In this document: piece after piece, positions 36,236 through 44,753 of the stretch
Layout: the number at the start of each line of letters is the position of its first letter
Numbering within the stretch: position 1 is the first letter of the stretch
Origin: Leminorella grimontii ATCC 33999 = DSM 5078
Lineage (GTDB): Bacteria > Pseudomonadota > Gammaproteobacteria > Enterobacterales > Enterobacteriaceae
Assembly (NCBI RefSeq): GCF_000439085.1
Contig: NZ_AUUA01000012.1
Span: 1 to 64,000 of the forward strand
DNA: 64,000 nucleotides
Reading direction: 5' to 3'
Made by a program: the position numbers and the translations under genes
The notes under the pieces: model-generated
Database searches by the model: none
Told to the model about the DNA's origin: nothing
The model's input: the letters and a program-made list of their open reading frames with translations, nothing else

Positions 36236-37477
36236 ATGCAATCTAACTGGTTCATTGCCGCCGACGACCTGACCGGCGCCGCCGACTGCGCAATCGCCTT
36301 CACCAAGGTGGGAACGCCCGCAGCGGTCTGTTGGGGAGAAGGTAACTCAAGCGCGCCCGTCGTGTCGGCCAATATCGAAAGCCGGGCCCTGACGGCGGCG
36401 CAAGCCGCTTCGGCCCACCGGGAAGCGCTTGAGCGCTTCTGGTCACCCAATACGCTGCTTTACAAAAAGGTTGACTCAACCCTGCGCGGCCAGCCGGCCG
36501 CCGAACTGGTAGCTACCGTCGATTTTCTTAAAGAAAAAGGCGCTGGCGCGTTCGTTATCGTCACGCCCGCCTTCCCCGGCACCGGGCGCACCACCGAAGG
36601 CGGCGCCGTGCTGGTTCAGGGGCAGCCGCTGGAGTCTACCCCGCTATGGGCACGGGATCATACTTACGAAAGCGCCCACATCCCGACAATTTTAACCGAG
36701 GCGGGCCTGCCCGCCGAGGCCGTTTCTCTCGCCTGCGTGCGCCAAGGCGCGCAGGAACTGGGTCATCTCATTGATGAAGCCCGAAGCAAGGGCCTGGCGG
36801 CGCTGGTATGCGACGCCGCCAGCGAAGACGATCTGGATATTATCGCCGCAGCAACTTTGCCGCGCGCACAGCACCTGTTTTGGGTTGGTTCAGGCGGCCT
36901 CGCCGCCGCGCTCGCCCGGCAGGAAAACAAGGCCACGCATAGCCTTTCTTTAAACTTGCAGGCAAAACGAGGCGGCGTGCTGATCGCCGTCGGTAGCCTG
37001 GCCGAAGCCTCGCGCGCCTCAGCGCAACGTCTGGTTGAGTCCGGTAAAGTGCGCCATGCGCTTATCGGCCCGGACGTCATTTTGGCAGACGACAAATCCC
37101 GGCTTGACGCGGTAACCGCCTCGGTACTGGCCGACCTCGCCAGCGGGCAGGACGTGCTGGTTGAGGTCGCGCTGACCGAATCGCCCGACCTCACTTTAGG
37201 CACTCGCCTGATGGACAGCCTGGCCGCCTCGCTGCGCCCGGCGGCCGACGTTGTCGGCGGGCTTATCGCCACCGGCGGCGACACTGCGGTCGCCCTGCTG
37301 AACCACTTTGGCGTCAACGGACTCGATCTTATCGAAGAAGTGGAAAGCGGCATCCCGCTCGGCCTGTCGATTGGGCAGGTCCGCACGCCGGTCGTTACTA
37401 AGGCAGGCGCATTCGGCGGCGAGAACACGCTGCCCCGCTGCCTTGAGCGCATTCATGCGTTGAGCGAGCGCCAGTAA
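36236..37477 (+). CDS. Four-carbon acid sugar kinase (DtnK/OtnK, DUF1537)
   Basis: 413-residue kinase. N-terminal domain begins IAADDLTGAADCAIAF, the sugar-acid-binding signature, with KKVDSTLRG near residue 80. The C-terminal nucleotide-binding domain contains IATGGDTAVALL (about 340) and KAGAFGGENTL (about 388). Family members phosphorylate D-threonate, D-erythronate, L-threonate or similar acids. Partnership with a PdxA2-type dehydrogenase without an aldolase or isomerase points to D-threonate or D-erythronate 4-phosphate made here and then oxidatively decarboxylated. Confidence 0.88.
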   Translation: MQSNWFIAADDLTGAADCAIAFTKVGTPAAVCWGEGNSSAPVVSANIESRALTAAQAASAHREALERFWSPNTLLYKKVDSTLRGQPAAELVATVDFLKEKGAGAFVIVTPAFPGTGRTTEGGAVLVQGQPLESTPLWARDHTYESAHIPTILTEAGLPAEAVSLACVRQGAQELGHLIDEARSKGLAALVCDAASEDDLDIIAAATLPRAQHLFWVGSGGLAAALARQENKATHSLSLNLQAKRGGVLIAVGSLAEASRASAQRLVESGKVRHALIGPDVILADDKSRLDAVTASVLADLASGQDVLVEVALTESPDLTLGTRLMDSLAASLRPAADVVGGLIATGGDTAVALLNHFGVNGLDLIEEVESGIPLGLSIGQVRTPVVTKAGAFGGENTLPRCLERIHALSERQ

Positions 37478-37535
37478 AGAGCAAGTTTTGGTAAAATTAT
37501 GCCCAGTTTCATATTGTTAAAAGGAAACGTTTAAT

Positions 37536-38549
37536 ATGCCTAACGCATCAACATTAAGTCCCGTTATTGCCGTCACTATGGGAGACGCAGCCGGTATTGG
37601 CCCTGAAATTATCGTGAAGAGCTTAAGCCATCGCTCTGTTTACGAAACGGCCCGGCCGCTGGTGATTGGCGACGCAAAAAGGCTTCAGGAAGCGGCAAAG
37701 CTGCTTAAGTCCGACCTCGTCGTTAACAGCCTGAAAACGCCGGAAGGCGCGGCTTTCACCTTTGGTACCATCGACTGTATTGATTTGGACATTATCCCCG
37801 CCGGGCTGCCGTTTGGTCAGGTTTCCAAAGAGGCCGGCGAAGGGTCCTATCGTTTTATCGAGAAGGCCGTCGAGCTGGTAAAAGCCGGTCAGGCGCAGGC
37901 CATCTGCACTGCGCCACTCAGCAAGGAAGCGATGTACCTCGCCGGGCACAAGTTCCCCGGCCATACCGAGACGCTGGCCTACCTTACCGGTACGCCGGAA
38001 GTGTCGATGATGCTGAGCGCGCCGAACCTGCGCGTGGTGCACGTCACCACCCATATCGGCCTGATTGACGCCATCGCCAAAATCGAACCGGGTCTGGTAG
38101 AACGCACCATCGGGCGCGCCCACGAAACGCTTATCCGTGCCGGCATCGAAAACCCGCGCATCGGCGTTTGCGCCATTAACCCGCACGCGGGCGAAAACGG
38201 CCTGTTCGGCTACGGCGAAGAAGAGACCAAAATCATTCCTGCCATTACCGCCTGCAAGGCCAAGGGCTGGAACGTGGAAGGTCCGCTACCCGCTGATACC
38301 CTGTTCTTCAGGGCCACGCGCGGCGACTTCGACGTGGTGATCGCCATGTACCACGACCAAGGCCACGGCCCGATCAAGGTGATGGGCATCGCCGACGGCG
38401 TCAACATCACTATCGGCCTACCGGTGATTCGTACCTCGGTCGACCACGGCACCGCCTTCGACATCGCTGGCAAAGGCATCGCTGACGAAGCCAGCCTGAT
38501 GGAAGCCCTGCGTCAGGCCGTTATGCTTGCGCCGAAGGGAAGGGCCTAA
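37536..38549 (+). CDS. pdxA2: 4-phospho-D-threonate/D-erythronate dehydrogenase, PdxA2 type
   Basis: NAD- and metal-dependent dehydrogenase of 337 residues. The PdxA fold motifs are visible: MGDAAGIGPEI (about 11-21), metal-binding histidine regions GHKFPGHTETLAYLT, NPHAGENGLFG and MYHDQGHGPIKV. Its position after a four-carbon acid sugar kinase identifies it as PdxA2, which makes dihydroxyacetone phosphate and CO2 from the phosphorylated C4 acid, rather than as the vitamin B6 enzyme PdxA. Confidence 0.88.
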   Translation: MPNASTLSPVIAVTMGDAAGIGPEIIVKSLSHRSVYETARPLVIGDAKRLQEAAKLLKSDLVVNSLKTPEGAAFTFGTIDCIDLDIIPAGLPFGQVSKEAGEGSYRFIEKAVELVKAGQAQAICTAPLSKEAMYLAGHKFPGHTETLAYLTGTPEVSMMLSAPNLRVVHVTTHIGLIDAIAKIEPGLVERTIGRAHETLIRAGIENPRIGVCAINPHAGENGLFGYGEEETKIIPAITACKAKGWNVEGPLPADTLFFRATRGDFDVVIAMYHDQGHGPIKVMGIADGVNITIGLPVIRTSVDHGTAFDIAGKGIADEASLMEALRQAVMLAPKGRA

Positions 38550-38590
38550 CCTACTGAACGGAGCTCAAATTCTTCCTTCGTCACAGACAA

Positions 38591-38617
38591 TGGCGCTATT
38601 TTCTGCCAAAATAGCGC
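38591..38617 (+). terminator. Hairpin after pdxA2
   Basis: Perfect 11-base stem GGCGCTATTTT / AAAATAGCGCC with loop CTGCC. There is no long T-run after it (TAATTAAG), so it may be a terminator using the U-rich stem or an operator for the DeoR gene that starts 30 bases later. Confidence 0.6.
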
Positions 38618-38647
38618 CTAATTAAGCAAAGGGAGGTTTGGGCTACC

Positions 38648-39403
38648 ATGCGCCAAAGCAGAGAACGCCGAGAACAAATTCTGATAGCCCTCGCCGAGGG
38701 CGAAGCCGACGTCGACGTGCTGGCGGAACGCTTCGGCGTTTCTCCCTCCACCGTGCGGCGCGATCTGCAGCGCCTTTCCAAAGAAAAAGCGGTTATGCGC
38801 ACCTACGGCGGCGCCATTCTTGCCCCCATTGGGGTTGAAGAAACCCTGGCGGAGCGCGAAGTGCGCAACATCGAAGCCAAGCAGGCCATCGCACGCGCCG
38901 CTGTATCCTACATTCAGGACGAAGAAACCATTATTCTCGACGGCGGATCGACGGTTACCGCTCTCGCTCAACTGCTGCGGGAACGAACCCTTCGCGTCAT
39001 TACCAACAATATGAAAGTCGCCTGGCTGCTGGCCGACGCGCCCGGCATTTCCCTTATTCTGCTCGGCGGCACCATCCGTCCTATCAGCATGACCAGCTAC
39101 GGCCCTCTGGCGGAAGAAGCGATGCGCACCCTCACCGCCGCTCGCCTGTTCACCAGCGCCGACGGCGTGGTGGCCGACCGGGGCCTATGCGAAGCGACGC
39201 TCGAACAGGCCTCTCTCAAGCGCCTGATGATGCGTCAGGCGGCGGAAACCTTCATTCTGGCCGACAGCACCAAGCTTGGCGCCGCCTCCCAGTCCGCCTG
39301 GGCGCCGTTCCCGGCAAGGTGGCATCTGATTACCGATAAGTCCGCGCCTGACGAAGCCACCGAGCCGTTTGTCGACGCGGGGGGAAAGGTAACGCGGGCG
39401 TAG
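38648..39403 (+). CDS. DeoR family regulator
   Basis: 251-residue regulator with the DeoR helix-turn-helix at the N-terminus (VDVLAERFGVSPSTVRRDLQRL, about 24-45) and a C-terminal sugar-phosphate sensing domain (ILDGGSTVTAL, VITNNMKVAWLL, ADSTKLG). It ends the kdgT-kinase-pdxA2 cluster in the same direction and probably represses it until a phosphorylated intermediate appears. GGGAGG lies upstream of the ATG. Confidence 0.9.
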   Translation: MRQSRERREQILIALAEGEADVDVLAERFGVSPSTVRRDLQRLSKEKAVMRTYGGAILAPIGVEETLAEREVRNIEAKQAIARAAVSYIQDEETIILDGGSTVTALAQLLRERTLRVITNNMKVAWLLADAPGISLILLGGTIRPISMTSYGPLAEEAMRTLTAARLFTSADGVVADRGLCEATLEQASLKRLMMRQAAETFILADSTKLGAASQSAWAPFPARWHLITDKSAPDEATEPFVDAGGKVTRA

Positions 39404-39421
39404 AACAGAAGCCCCCTGAAA

Positions 39422-39461
39422 TTTCGTTTATTTCGAATATTGTTATTTTCGTTTATTTCGA
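39422..39461. repeat. Direct repeats in the toxin-antitoxin promoter
   Basis: TTTCGTTTATTTCGA occurs exactly at 39422-39436 and 39447-39461, a 25-base period, within 40 bases of the antitoxin ATG. Such repeats are typical autoregulatory operators of toxin-antitoxin loci. Confidence 0.6.
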
Positions 39462-39498
39462 TTATTCTCTTGAAAACGACGAACAGAGGATAATCTCT

Positions 39499-39957
39499 AT
39501 GGCGACAACGTTAACCAATCTTAACCTTCCCGCTCCCCGTGAAATTGAACTGGCCCAGCGGGGAAAACGAGAACTTATCGCGCATCTTTCCACGAAACTG
39601 GAAACCCAGCGCATTTCAATTCTCGACGCGGATAGCAAAACCCACACTATCGAGTTGCCAACCAGCGCGCTGACGATGTTAATAGACATCCTTGGAGAGC
39701 TGGCAGCCGGCAACGCCGTGCAGATCGTACCGGTTCACGCGGAGCTGACGACGCAGGAAGCCGCCAACATGCTCAACGTTTCGCGCCCTCACATGGTGAA
39801 ACTGTTGGAAGAAGGCAAGCTGCCGTTTCACAAAACCGGGCGACATCGCAGGGTGCTGTTTGCAGACCTGATGGCCTATAAGAAAGCGCGCGAACGCGAA
39901 AGCCTCGACGCTATGCAGGCGCTGGCAGAGCAGGCGCAGGATTTAGGGATGTACTAG
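39499..39957 (+). CDS. Excisionase-type HTH antitoxin
   Basis: 152-residue protein. The central MerR/excisionase-like helix-turn-helix (LTTQEAANMLNVSRPHMVKLLEEGKLPFHKTGRHRRVLFADLMAYK, about 83-130) is preceded by a region with a strand-rich dimerisation look. This family is paired with PIN-domain toxins; the PIN gene follows directly. AGAGGA lies eight bases upstream of the ATG. It probably represses its own promoter through the direct repeats at 39422-39461. Because the toxin appears damaged, the antitoxin may now be a relic or a free regulator. Confidence 0.85.
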   Translation: MATTLTNLNLPAPREIELAQRGKRELIAHLSTKLETQRISILDADSKTHTIELPTSALTMLIDILGELAAGNAVQIVPVHAELTTQEAANMLNVSRPHMVKLLEEGKLPFHKTGRHRRVLFADLMAYKKARERESLDAMQALAEQAQDLGMY

Positions 39958-39958
39958 G

Positions 39959-40492
39959 GTGTGTCCCGCGAGGTTAAGGGATTTACTGATGCACTTAGGG
40001 ATCGTGGGTTTATATCAACCGAAATGGAGCAATCGCATTCAGGATGAATGGCGAACCAACCTGCTGGAGAAACGGCCTGACATCGCGCCGGAAGCACTCA
40101 GGCGCACCGTTAGCCTGATGAACCACGCCCTGCCGGACGCTAACGTCACGCGCTATGAACCGTTGATAAAAGGGTTAACGCTTCCCGATGAAGACGATAG
40201 GCACGTGCTGGCGGCGGCGATACGCGCCAAGGCTGAAGTGATTGTAACGTTCAACCAAAAAGACTTTCCGCATCACTCACTGGCGCCGTTTAACGTCGAA
40301 GCCCTCCACCCGAATGAATTTATCTCCGACCTGTTCGACCTCAATCACGCCCTAACGCTTGAGGCCGTAAGACGGCAACGTCAGTCGCTCAAGCATCCGC
40401 CAATGGCCGCGGACGATTTTTTGGAAATGCTGTTAAAACAGGGCTTATCGATGACGGTTAATGCATTAAAGGCGTTCGTTCACGCCTTCTAA
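39959..40492 (+). pseudogene. PIN-domain toxin lacking its N-terminus
   Basis: The frame opens at a GTG and reads CPARLRDLLMHLGIVGLYQPKW. Relatives of this PIN family start with a short strand and the first catalytic Asp (YDANVLYP-like) directly before PA-LRDLLM; those roughly ten to fifteen residues are absent here and are not found in any frame in the two bases after the antitoxin stop. Later acidic positions remain (DEW near 30, LPDEDDRHVLAAAI near 70, VTFNQKDFP). The missing first metal ligand suggests an inactive RNase; sequencing-error explanations would need a deletion. Confidence 0.7.
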
Positions 40493-40518
40493 TGCTTTTG
40501 TACGCCTTACAAACACAT

Positions 40519-40547
40519 CGCCCGGAAAACTGCACGTTCACCGGGCG
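40519..40547. terminator. Hairpin between PIN and dcuC genes
   Basis: Stem CGCCCGG / CCGGGCG with a 15-base loop between two convergent genes. There is no T-run on either side, so its activity as a terminator is uncertain. Confidence 0.45.
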
Positions 40548-40579
40548 ACGCGTTTATTTCGTCAGAAAATGTTCCTGCG

Positions 40580-41950
40580 TCAAAACACCAGGAAGTTCAC
40601 CACAAACATCGTCACGATGCCGCCCAGCGCGGGGATCAGCGTTCGTTTTACGATGGCGAACGGCGAACATTCGCCGGCCTTGCTGACCGCAATGATGATG
40701 CCCGCCACCGGGGAGATAGAGCGCCCCATCCCCGCCATCAGCTGCATCGGCAGGATCATACTGACCGCGCTGGCGCCGAACTTGGTCGCAATAGACGGCG
40801 CAAGGCCCGCGAAGGAGAAGAAGGCGGCAACGCCTGAGCCCGTCAGCACCGCCGTGATGCCCACCAGCAGCGTCATCACGATGGTCATGCTGGTAAAGCC
40901 AAAGCCCGCGTTCTGCACCGACTCAAGCAGATAGTCGATGGCGCCGATGGTTTGCATCCCTTGCGCATAAATATCGGCGCAGACCAGCAGGGAAACGATG
41001 CTGGTGAACATGCCGCCCATGCCTTTGAAAAACACCTGAACGCCCTTGCAGCAGGCGAGGAGGTCGCGTTTGACGATAAGCTCGCACACAAATGCCGTCA
41101 GCGTGCCGATAATCATCGCGGTCACGACGTCAATCTTGATGGTGTTGATAACCAGCGGGCTGAACACCAGCACCAGAATCACCGGGAAGACGGGCAGCAG
41201 CGCGTAGAAGGTCGGCGCCTGCTCTTCCTTCGGGGCGTTCGCGTCAACCGCGTCTTGAATAACAACGACGTGCCCCTCTTTTTTATCGTAGTACTTGGCG
41301 GTAAAGAAAATCAGCACCGACACCACAACCATAACCGCCACGGCAACCGGCATCTGATAGTGCGCAAAATAAACCGCCGCTTCCATCCCCGCATGCTTGG
41401 CCGCCAGGTTCGCGGTGCCCACCGCCGGGCCGAGGTCCATAAACGCACACAGGCCGATCATAGCCGCCGCCGCCGCTTTGCTCACGCCTAAGCGAACCAG
41501 CACCGGGAAGAAGGTTACCAACAGCAGCATCGCAAGCCCGGCCGCGCTGGAGATCGCCACGTGCAGCATCTGCGCGCAAATGTAGCCGAGCGCCAGAATC
41601 AGGTACGGTGCCTTAATTACCTGCAAAGGGCGAATGCAGACGTTAACCATCGCGTTCGAGGCCTTAATGTGGTCCATGTAGCTGGCAAAGCCGCCCGCCG
41701 CCATGATGATAAGGCCGATGCCCGCAATCTGGGTGGTCAGCGAGCCTTTGGCAAAGGCGAAGATATCCAGCCAGACGGAGCCCGTCGACGTCGCCTTGCC
41801 GTACAGAATGCTTTTTTCCGGATAAAAAATGGCGGTGATAGTCAGCAGCAAAAGCCCCGCCAGCAGCAGCACGGTCTGCGGCTGATAATTTTTGATAATC
41901 AACCATGCGGCAACGATCGTAATCACTATCGCGACGATGAGTGCGGTCAT
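40580..41950 (-). CDS. Anaerobic C4-dicarboxylate transporter DcuC family
   Basis: Inner-membrane carrier of 456 residues with about twelve helices, matching DcuC in length and in motifs such as IMAAGGFASYMDHIKAS, AAAAMIGLCAFMDLGPAVG and MAGMGRSISPVAGIIIAVSKAG. DcuC of E. coli mainly exports succinate during fermentation. Here it is divergent from an RpiR regulator and near a fumarate-forming lyase gene, so it may import a substituted dicarboxylate or exchange fumarate for succinate. Confidence 0.9.
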   Translation of the reverse strand: MTALIVAIVITIVAAWLIIKNYQPQTVLLLAGLLLLTITAIFYPEKSILYGKATSTGSVWLDIFAFAKGSLTTQIAGIGLIIMAAGGFASYMDHIKASNAMVNVCIRPLQVIKAPYLILALGYICAQMLHVAISSAAGLAMLLLVTFFPVLVRLGVSKAAAAAMIGLCAFMDLGPAVGTANLAAKHAGMEAAVYFAHYQMPVAVAVMVVVSVLIFFTAKYYDKKEGHVVVIQDAVDANAPKEEQAPTFYALLPVFPVILVLVFSPLVINTIKIDVVTAMIIGTLTAFVCELIVKRDLLACCKGVQVFFKGMGGMFTSIVSLLVCADIYAQGMQTIGAIDYLLESVQNAGFGFTSMTIVMTLLVGITAVLTGSGVAAFFSFAGLAPSIATKFGASAVSMILPMQLMAGMGRSISPVAGIIIAVSKAGECSPFAIVKRTLIPALGGIVTMFVVNFLVF

Positions 41951-42182
41951 GTGGTGTGTCCTTCTGTTTGTTTTTCCGGGTGGAAAGAACTACGATGGGA
42001 TCGCTTCGCGCCTAAGTAAATCGTGCGTATGACGTTCTTTGGTTATTGCGCGGATCCTTTACGGAGCCATAGTAGGAGTGGGGGATCTTCAGCTAAATGA
42101 GAAACTCTTTTTCTCACAATAAAATGTGCGCGGGATCGCAGTTCGACAGAGCGTCATGGATACAGCTCAGGAGCAGCAGTCA

Positions 42183-43070
42183 ATGAAAAACAACGTCCCG
42201 CTGACGCTGGAAGACTATATTGCACAAACGGCCAACCTGCATTCGCTGACCGACTCAGAATGCCGGCTCGACGACTACATCAAGAGGCACTTTAGCGAAC
42301 TCCCCTTCCACGGCATCGTCGATCTGGCCCGCAACGCGGCGGTCAGCAAGGCCACCGTCGGTCGCTTCTTAAACAAGCTGGGATATACCGGCTATTCCGC
42401 CTTCCGGCGCGCGCTGGAAGACACCCTGTCACAGCAAAAGCTGGCACCGCCGTTCGAGCTGGCGTCCCGCGCGCAGGAAAGGCCCAAAACCTCCACGGCA
42501 GAGATCGTCGCCGAATTTAACAAGAACGTCTCCGCCCTGTTTGAAAGCTTCAAGAACAGCATCGATATCCAAAGCCTGGACGAGTTCATCAAGCTGATTT
42601 TAGACGCCGAGCGGCGCATCTACGTGATTGGTCCTTCTTCTTCTCACGCCATGGCGGAGCACTTCACGACGCTTATCAAGTATTTCAGAGATAAAGTGAC
42701 GCTGCTTTCCGTCGACGCGGGCGATTTGCCGAAGTCCCTGTTGAATATCTCGAACCGCGACGTGCTGATCGTCTTTTCCTACTACCGGTTTAACCGGGTG
42801 GTTATCCGGGTGACGGAGTGGTTTCGCAAGAAGGACGCCGTGGTGGTGCTGCTGACCAACTCGGAGTCCAACCCCTACGGCAAGTTCTGCAATTTGCAGT
42901 TTGTCCTGCCGAGCGACGCGCAGTCGGTGTTCAAAAGCCGGATCATCGGCTTCTTCTTCGTTGAGCTGGTGCTGCATCTGGCGTACGAACAGGGGGAAGG
43001 CGAAGGCAACTTTGACCAGTTGGAAGAGCTGTTCGTCTTTTTTGAGACGTTTTCACCGCTGCCGAAATAG
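42183..43070 (+). CDS. RpiR/MurR family regulator
   Basis: 295-residue regulator with an N-terminal RpiR helix-turn-helix (FHGIVDLARNAAVSKATVGRFLNKLGYTGYSAF, about 37-70) and a C-terminal SIS phospho-sugar-binding domain (RIYVIGPSSSHAMAEHF, VLIVFSYYRFN). The ATG at 42183 is preferred, with AGGAG nine bases upstream; an ATG nine codons earlier (42156) also exists. It lies between the dcuC and lyase genes and probably controls both. The SIS domain hints that the inducer is a sugar phosphate or similar. Confidence 0.87.
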   Translation: MKNNVPLTLEDYIAQTANLHSLTDSECRLDDYIKRHFSELPFHGIVDLARNAAVSKATVGRFLNKLGYTGYSAFRRALEDTLSQQKLAPPFELASRAQERPKTSTAEIVAEFNKNVSALFESFKNSIDIQSLDEFIKLILDAERRIYVIGPSSSHAMAEHFTTLIKYFRDKVTLLSVDAGDLPKSLLNISNRDVLIVFSYYRFNRVVIRVTEWFRKKDAVVVLLTNSESNPYGKFCNLQFVLPSDAQSVFKSRIIGFFFVELVLHLAYEQGEGEGNFDQLEELFVFFETFSPLPK

Positions 43071-43084
43071 GCTATTTCCAAAAA

Positions 43085-43118
43085 TGAAGCCCCGAAAGAT
43101 CGCTCTTGCAGGGCTTCA
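43085..43118. terminator. Bidirectional terminator between RpiR and lyase genes
   Basis: Stem TGAAGCCC / GGGCTTCA with an 18-base loop lies between two convergent stop codons. A-rich sequence before and T-rich sequence after are only moderate. Confidence 0.6.
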
Positions 43119-43133
43119 TTCCGATTATTCCCG

Positions 43134-44504
43134 TTACGCTTTCAGCGTTTTCTCCACCGAGTCAAAAAACGCGACGGTTTCATCAATCAGCGCATCGTTA
43201 CAGCCGAGGTAGGAAGAGGGATCGCAGGCGGCGAGGATCTCTTCTTCCGTCAGCGTTTCGCGAATTCGCTCACAGCCGAGGGCGAGCTGCTGGAGATCTT
43301 TCGAGCCGTCGGCGTCTTTCAGCAGCGCCTTCATGATGTGGTAGCCTTCGTCGCGGCCGATTTTGTCGGCCAGCCTCATCGATACGGATTCGGACATAAT
43401 GAAGTTTTTCGACGCGCTGAAGTTGTCTCTCATTCTCTGCTTATCGACCACCAGGTGCGTCACCAGACGACAGGCGCGATCCAGGCTGGCGGACAGCGCC
43501 AGCGCGGCCTCCGGCAATACCGTCCAGTTGAGCACGCGCATGGATGCGGCCCGAACGTCCTGCTGGTCGAGCAGGTTGGCGGAGCCGGACGCATACATCC
43601 AGCCCATGCGGGACAGCGTCTGGATCATGTTGCTGGCGCGCGGGTTGGTTTTGTGCGGCATGGTGCTGGAGCCGCCGCCGCCCTCGCCTTCTCGCACTTC
43701 GGCAATCGACGCACGGCCCATATTTTCCACGTCATTGGCCATCCGGCACAGCGTGCCATGCACCAACGCGAAGAACTGAACCACCTGCACGACGTTGTCC
43801 TGACTGGCGTTCATCATGCCGACGGGTGTGGACAGCCCCAAGGCGTCCATCAGATTTCTGCGGGTTTCCATGCCGTGCATGCCCACGGACGACAGGTTGC
43901 CCACCGCGCCGCCGAACATGCCGGTAATGGCCGTCGGGTAAAGGCTATCGAGACGCTGAAGGTGGCGAGCCACCTCCCCCAGATAGCTGCTGACCTGTAG
44001 CCCCCAGGTGGTGGCGGACGCATCCATCGAGTTGGTTCTGGCCACCATCACCGTCGCCTTGTGCGCCAGCGCCATGGTTCTCAAATTCTCGCCGAGCGTA
44101 ACGAGCTGACCGCGCAACAGGAGAAGGGACTGCTTCACGCGCATCGCTAGCGCGGTGTCCAGCAGATCCTGCGTGGTGCATCCCCAGTGGAGATATTTTT
44201 TCACCAGCGGCGTACCGGCGTCGGTTATCTGATCGACCAGCGGCTTAATGGCCATGCCGACAGAGCGAGTGTCGGCGGCCAGCCGCGGCCAGTCGATCTT
44301 AAGCGTACGGCAGGTGGCGGCGATGTCGTCTGCCGCCTGGGTCGGAATAATGTTCAGTTCCGCCTGCACGCGGGCGATCGTCGTTTCAAACGTCAGCCAG
44401 CAGTTGATCAGGTTTTCATCGGACCAGATCTGCTTCATTTCCGGCTGTGTGAACAGAGATGAATACAGCTCTGAATCGAAGACTGAGCTAAGGCTACCGC
44501 GCAT
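43134..44504 (-). CDS. Fumarase/adenylosuccinate lyase superfamily enzyme (PcaB-like)
   Basis: 456-residue lyase with the superfamily signature GGSSTMPHKTNP (about 273-284), an earlier HWGCTTQDLLDTAL (about 87-100) and MDASATTWG (about 130). The TMPHK form and the length match adenylosuccinate lyase and 3-carboxymuconate cycloisomerase rather than aspartase. These enzymes usually split a C-N or C-C bond of a succinyl adduct. The DcuC-family carrier and RpiR gene next door suggest catabolism of a substituted aspartate or related acid. The ATG at 44504 has GGGAG six bases upstream; the frame extends 18 codons further. Substrate unknown. Confidence 0.82.
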   Translation of the reverse strand: MRGSLSSVFDSELYSSLFTQPEMKQIWSDENLINCWLTFETTIARVQAELNIIPTQAADDIAATCRTLKIDWPRLAADTRSVGMAIKPLVDQITDAGTPLVKKYLHWGCTTQDLLDTALAMRVKQSLLLLRGQLVTLGENLRTMALAHKATVMVARTNSMDASATTWGLQVSSYLGEVARHLQRLDSLYPTAITGMFGGAVGNLSSVGMHGMETRRNLMDALGLSTPVGMMNASQDNVVQVVQFFALVHGTLCRMANDVENMGRASIAEVREGEGGGGSSTMPHKTNPRASNMIQTLSRMGWMYASGSANLLDQQDVRAASMRVLNWTVLPEAALALSASLDRACRLVTHLVVDKQRMRDNFSASKNFIMSESVSMRLADKIGRDEGYHIMKALLKDADGSKDLQQLALGCERIRETLTEEEILAACDPSSYLGCNDALIDETVAFFDSVEKTLKA

Positions 44505-44753
44505 GAGGGACTCCCGTTTAGGTGAATAAGCGCTGCTATTTATTAGGGTATAACCCAACCGCGCCTATTGCTGCATGAATAGCCGAAATTCTCGGCCAAT
44601 TGCTTTTTAAGAAAAATGAGAATGTGAGTTTCCCATGGGTAGGGGGGCGGTTAGTGGGGGAAATGTGATGGGGTTAACATAAATGGGGGAGTGATTTTTT
44701 GGGAGGGTAATGTGCAGGATTGGAGCACCAACATTATTATTGATAGCCCTATA

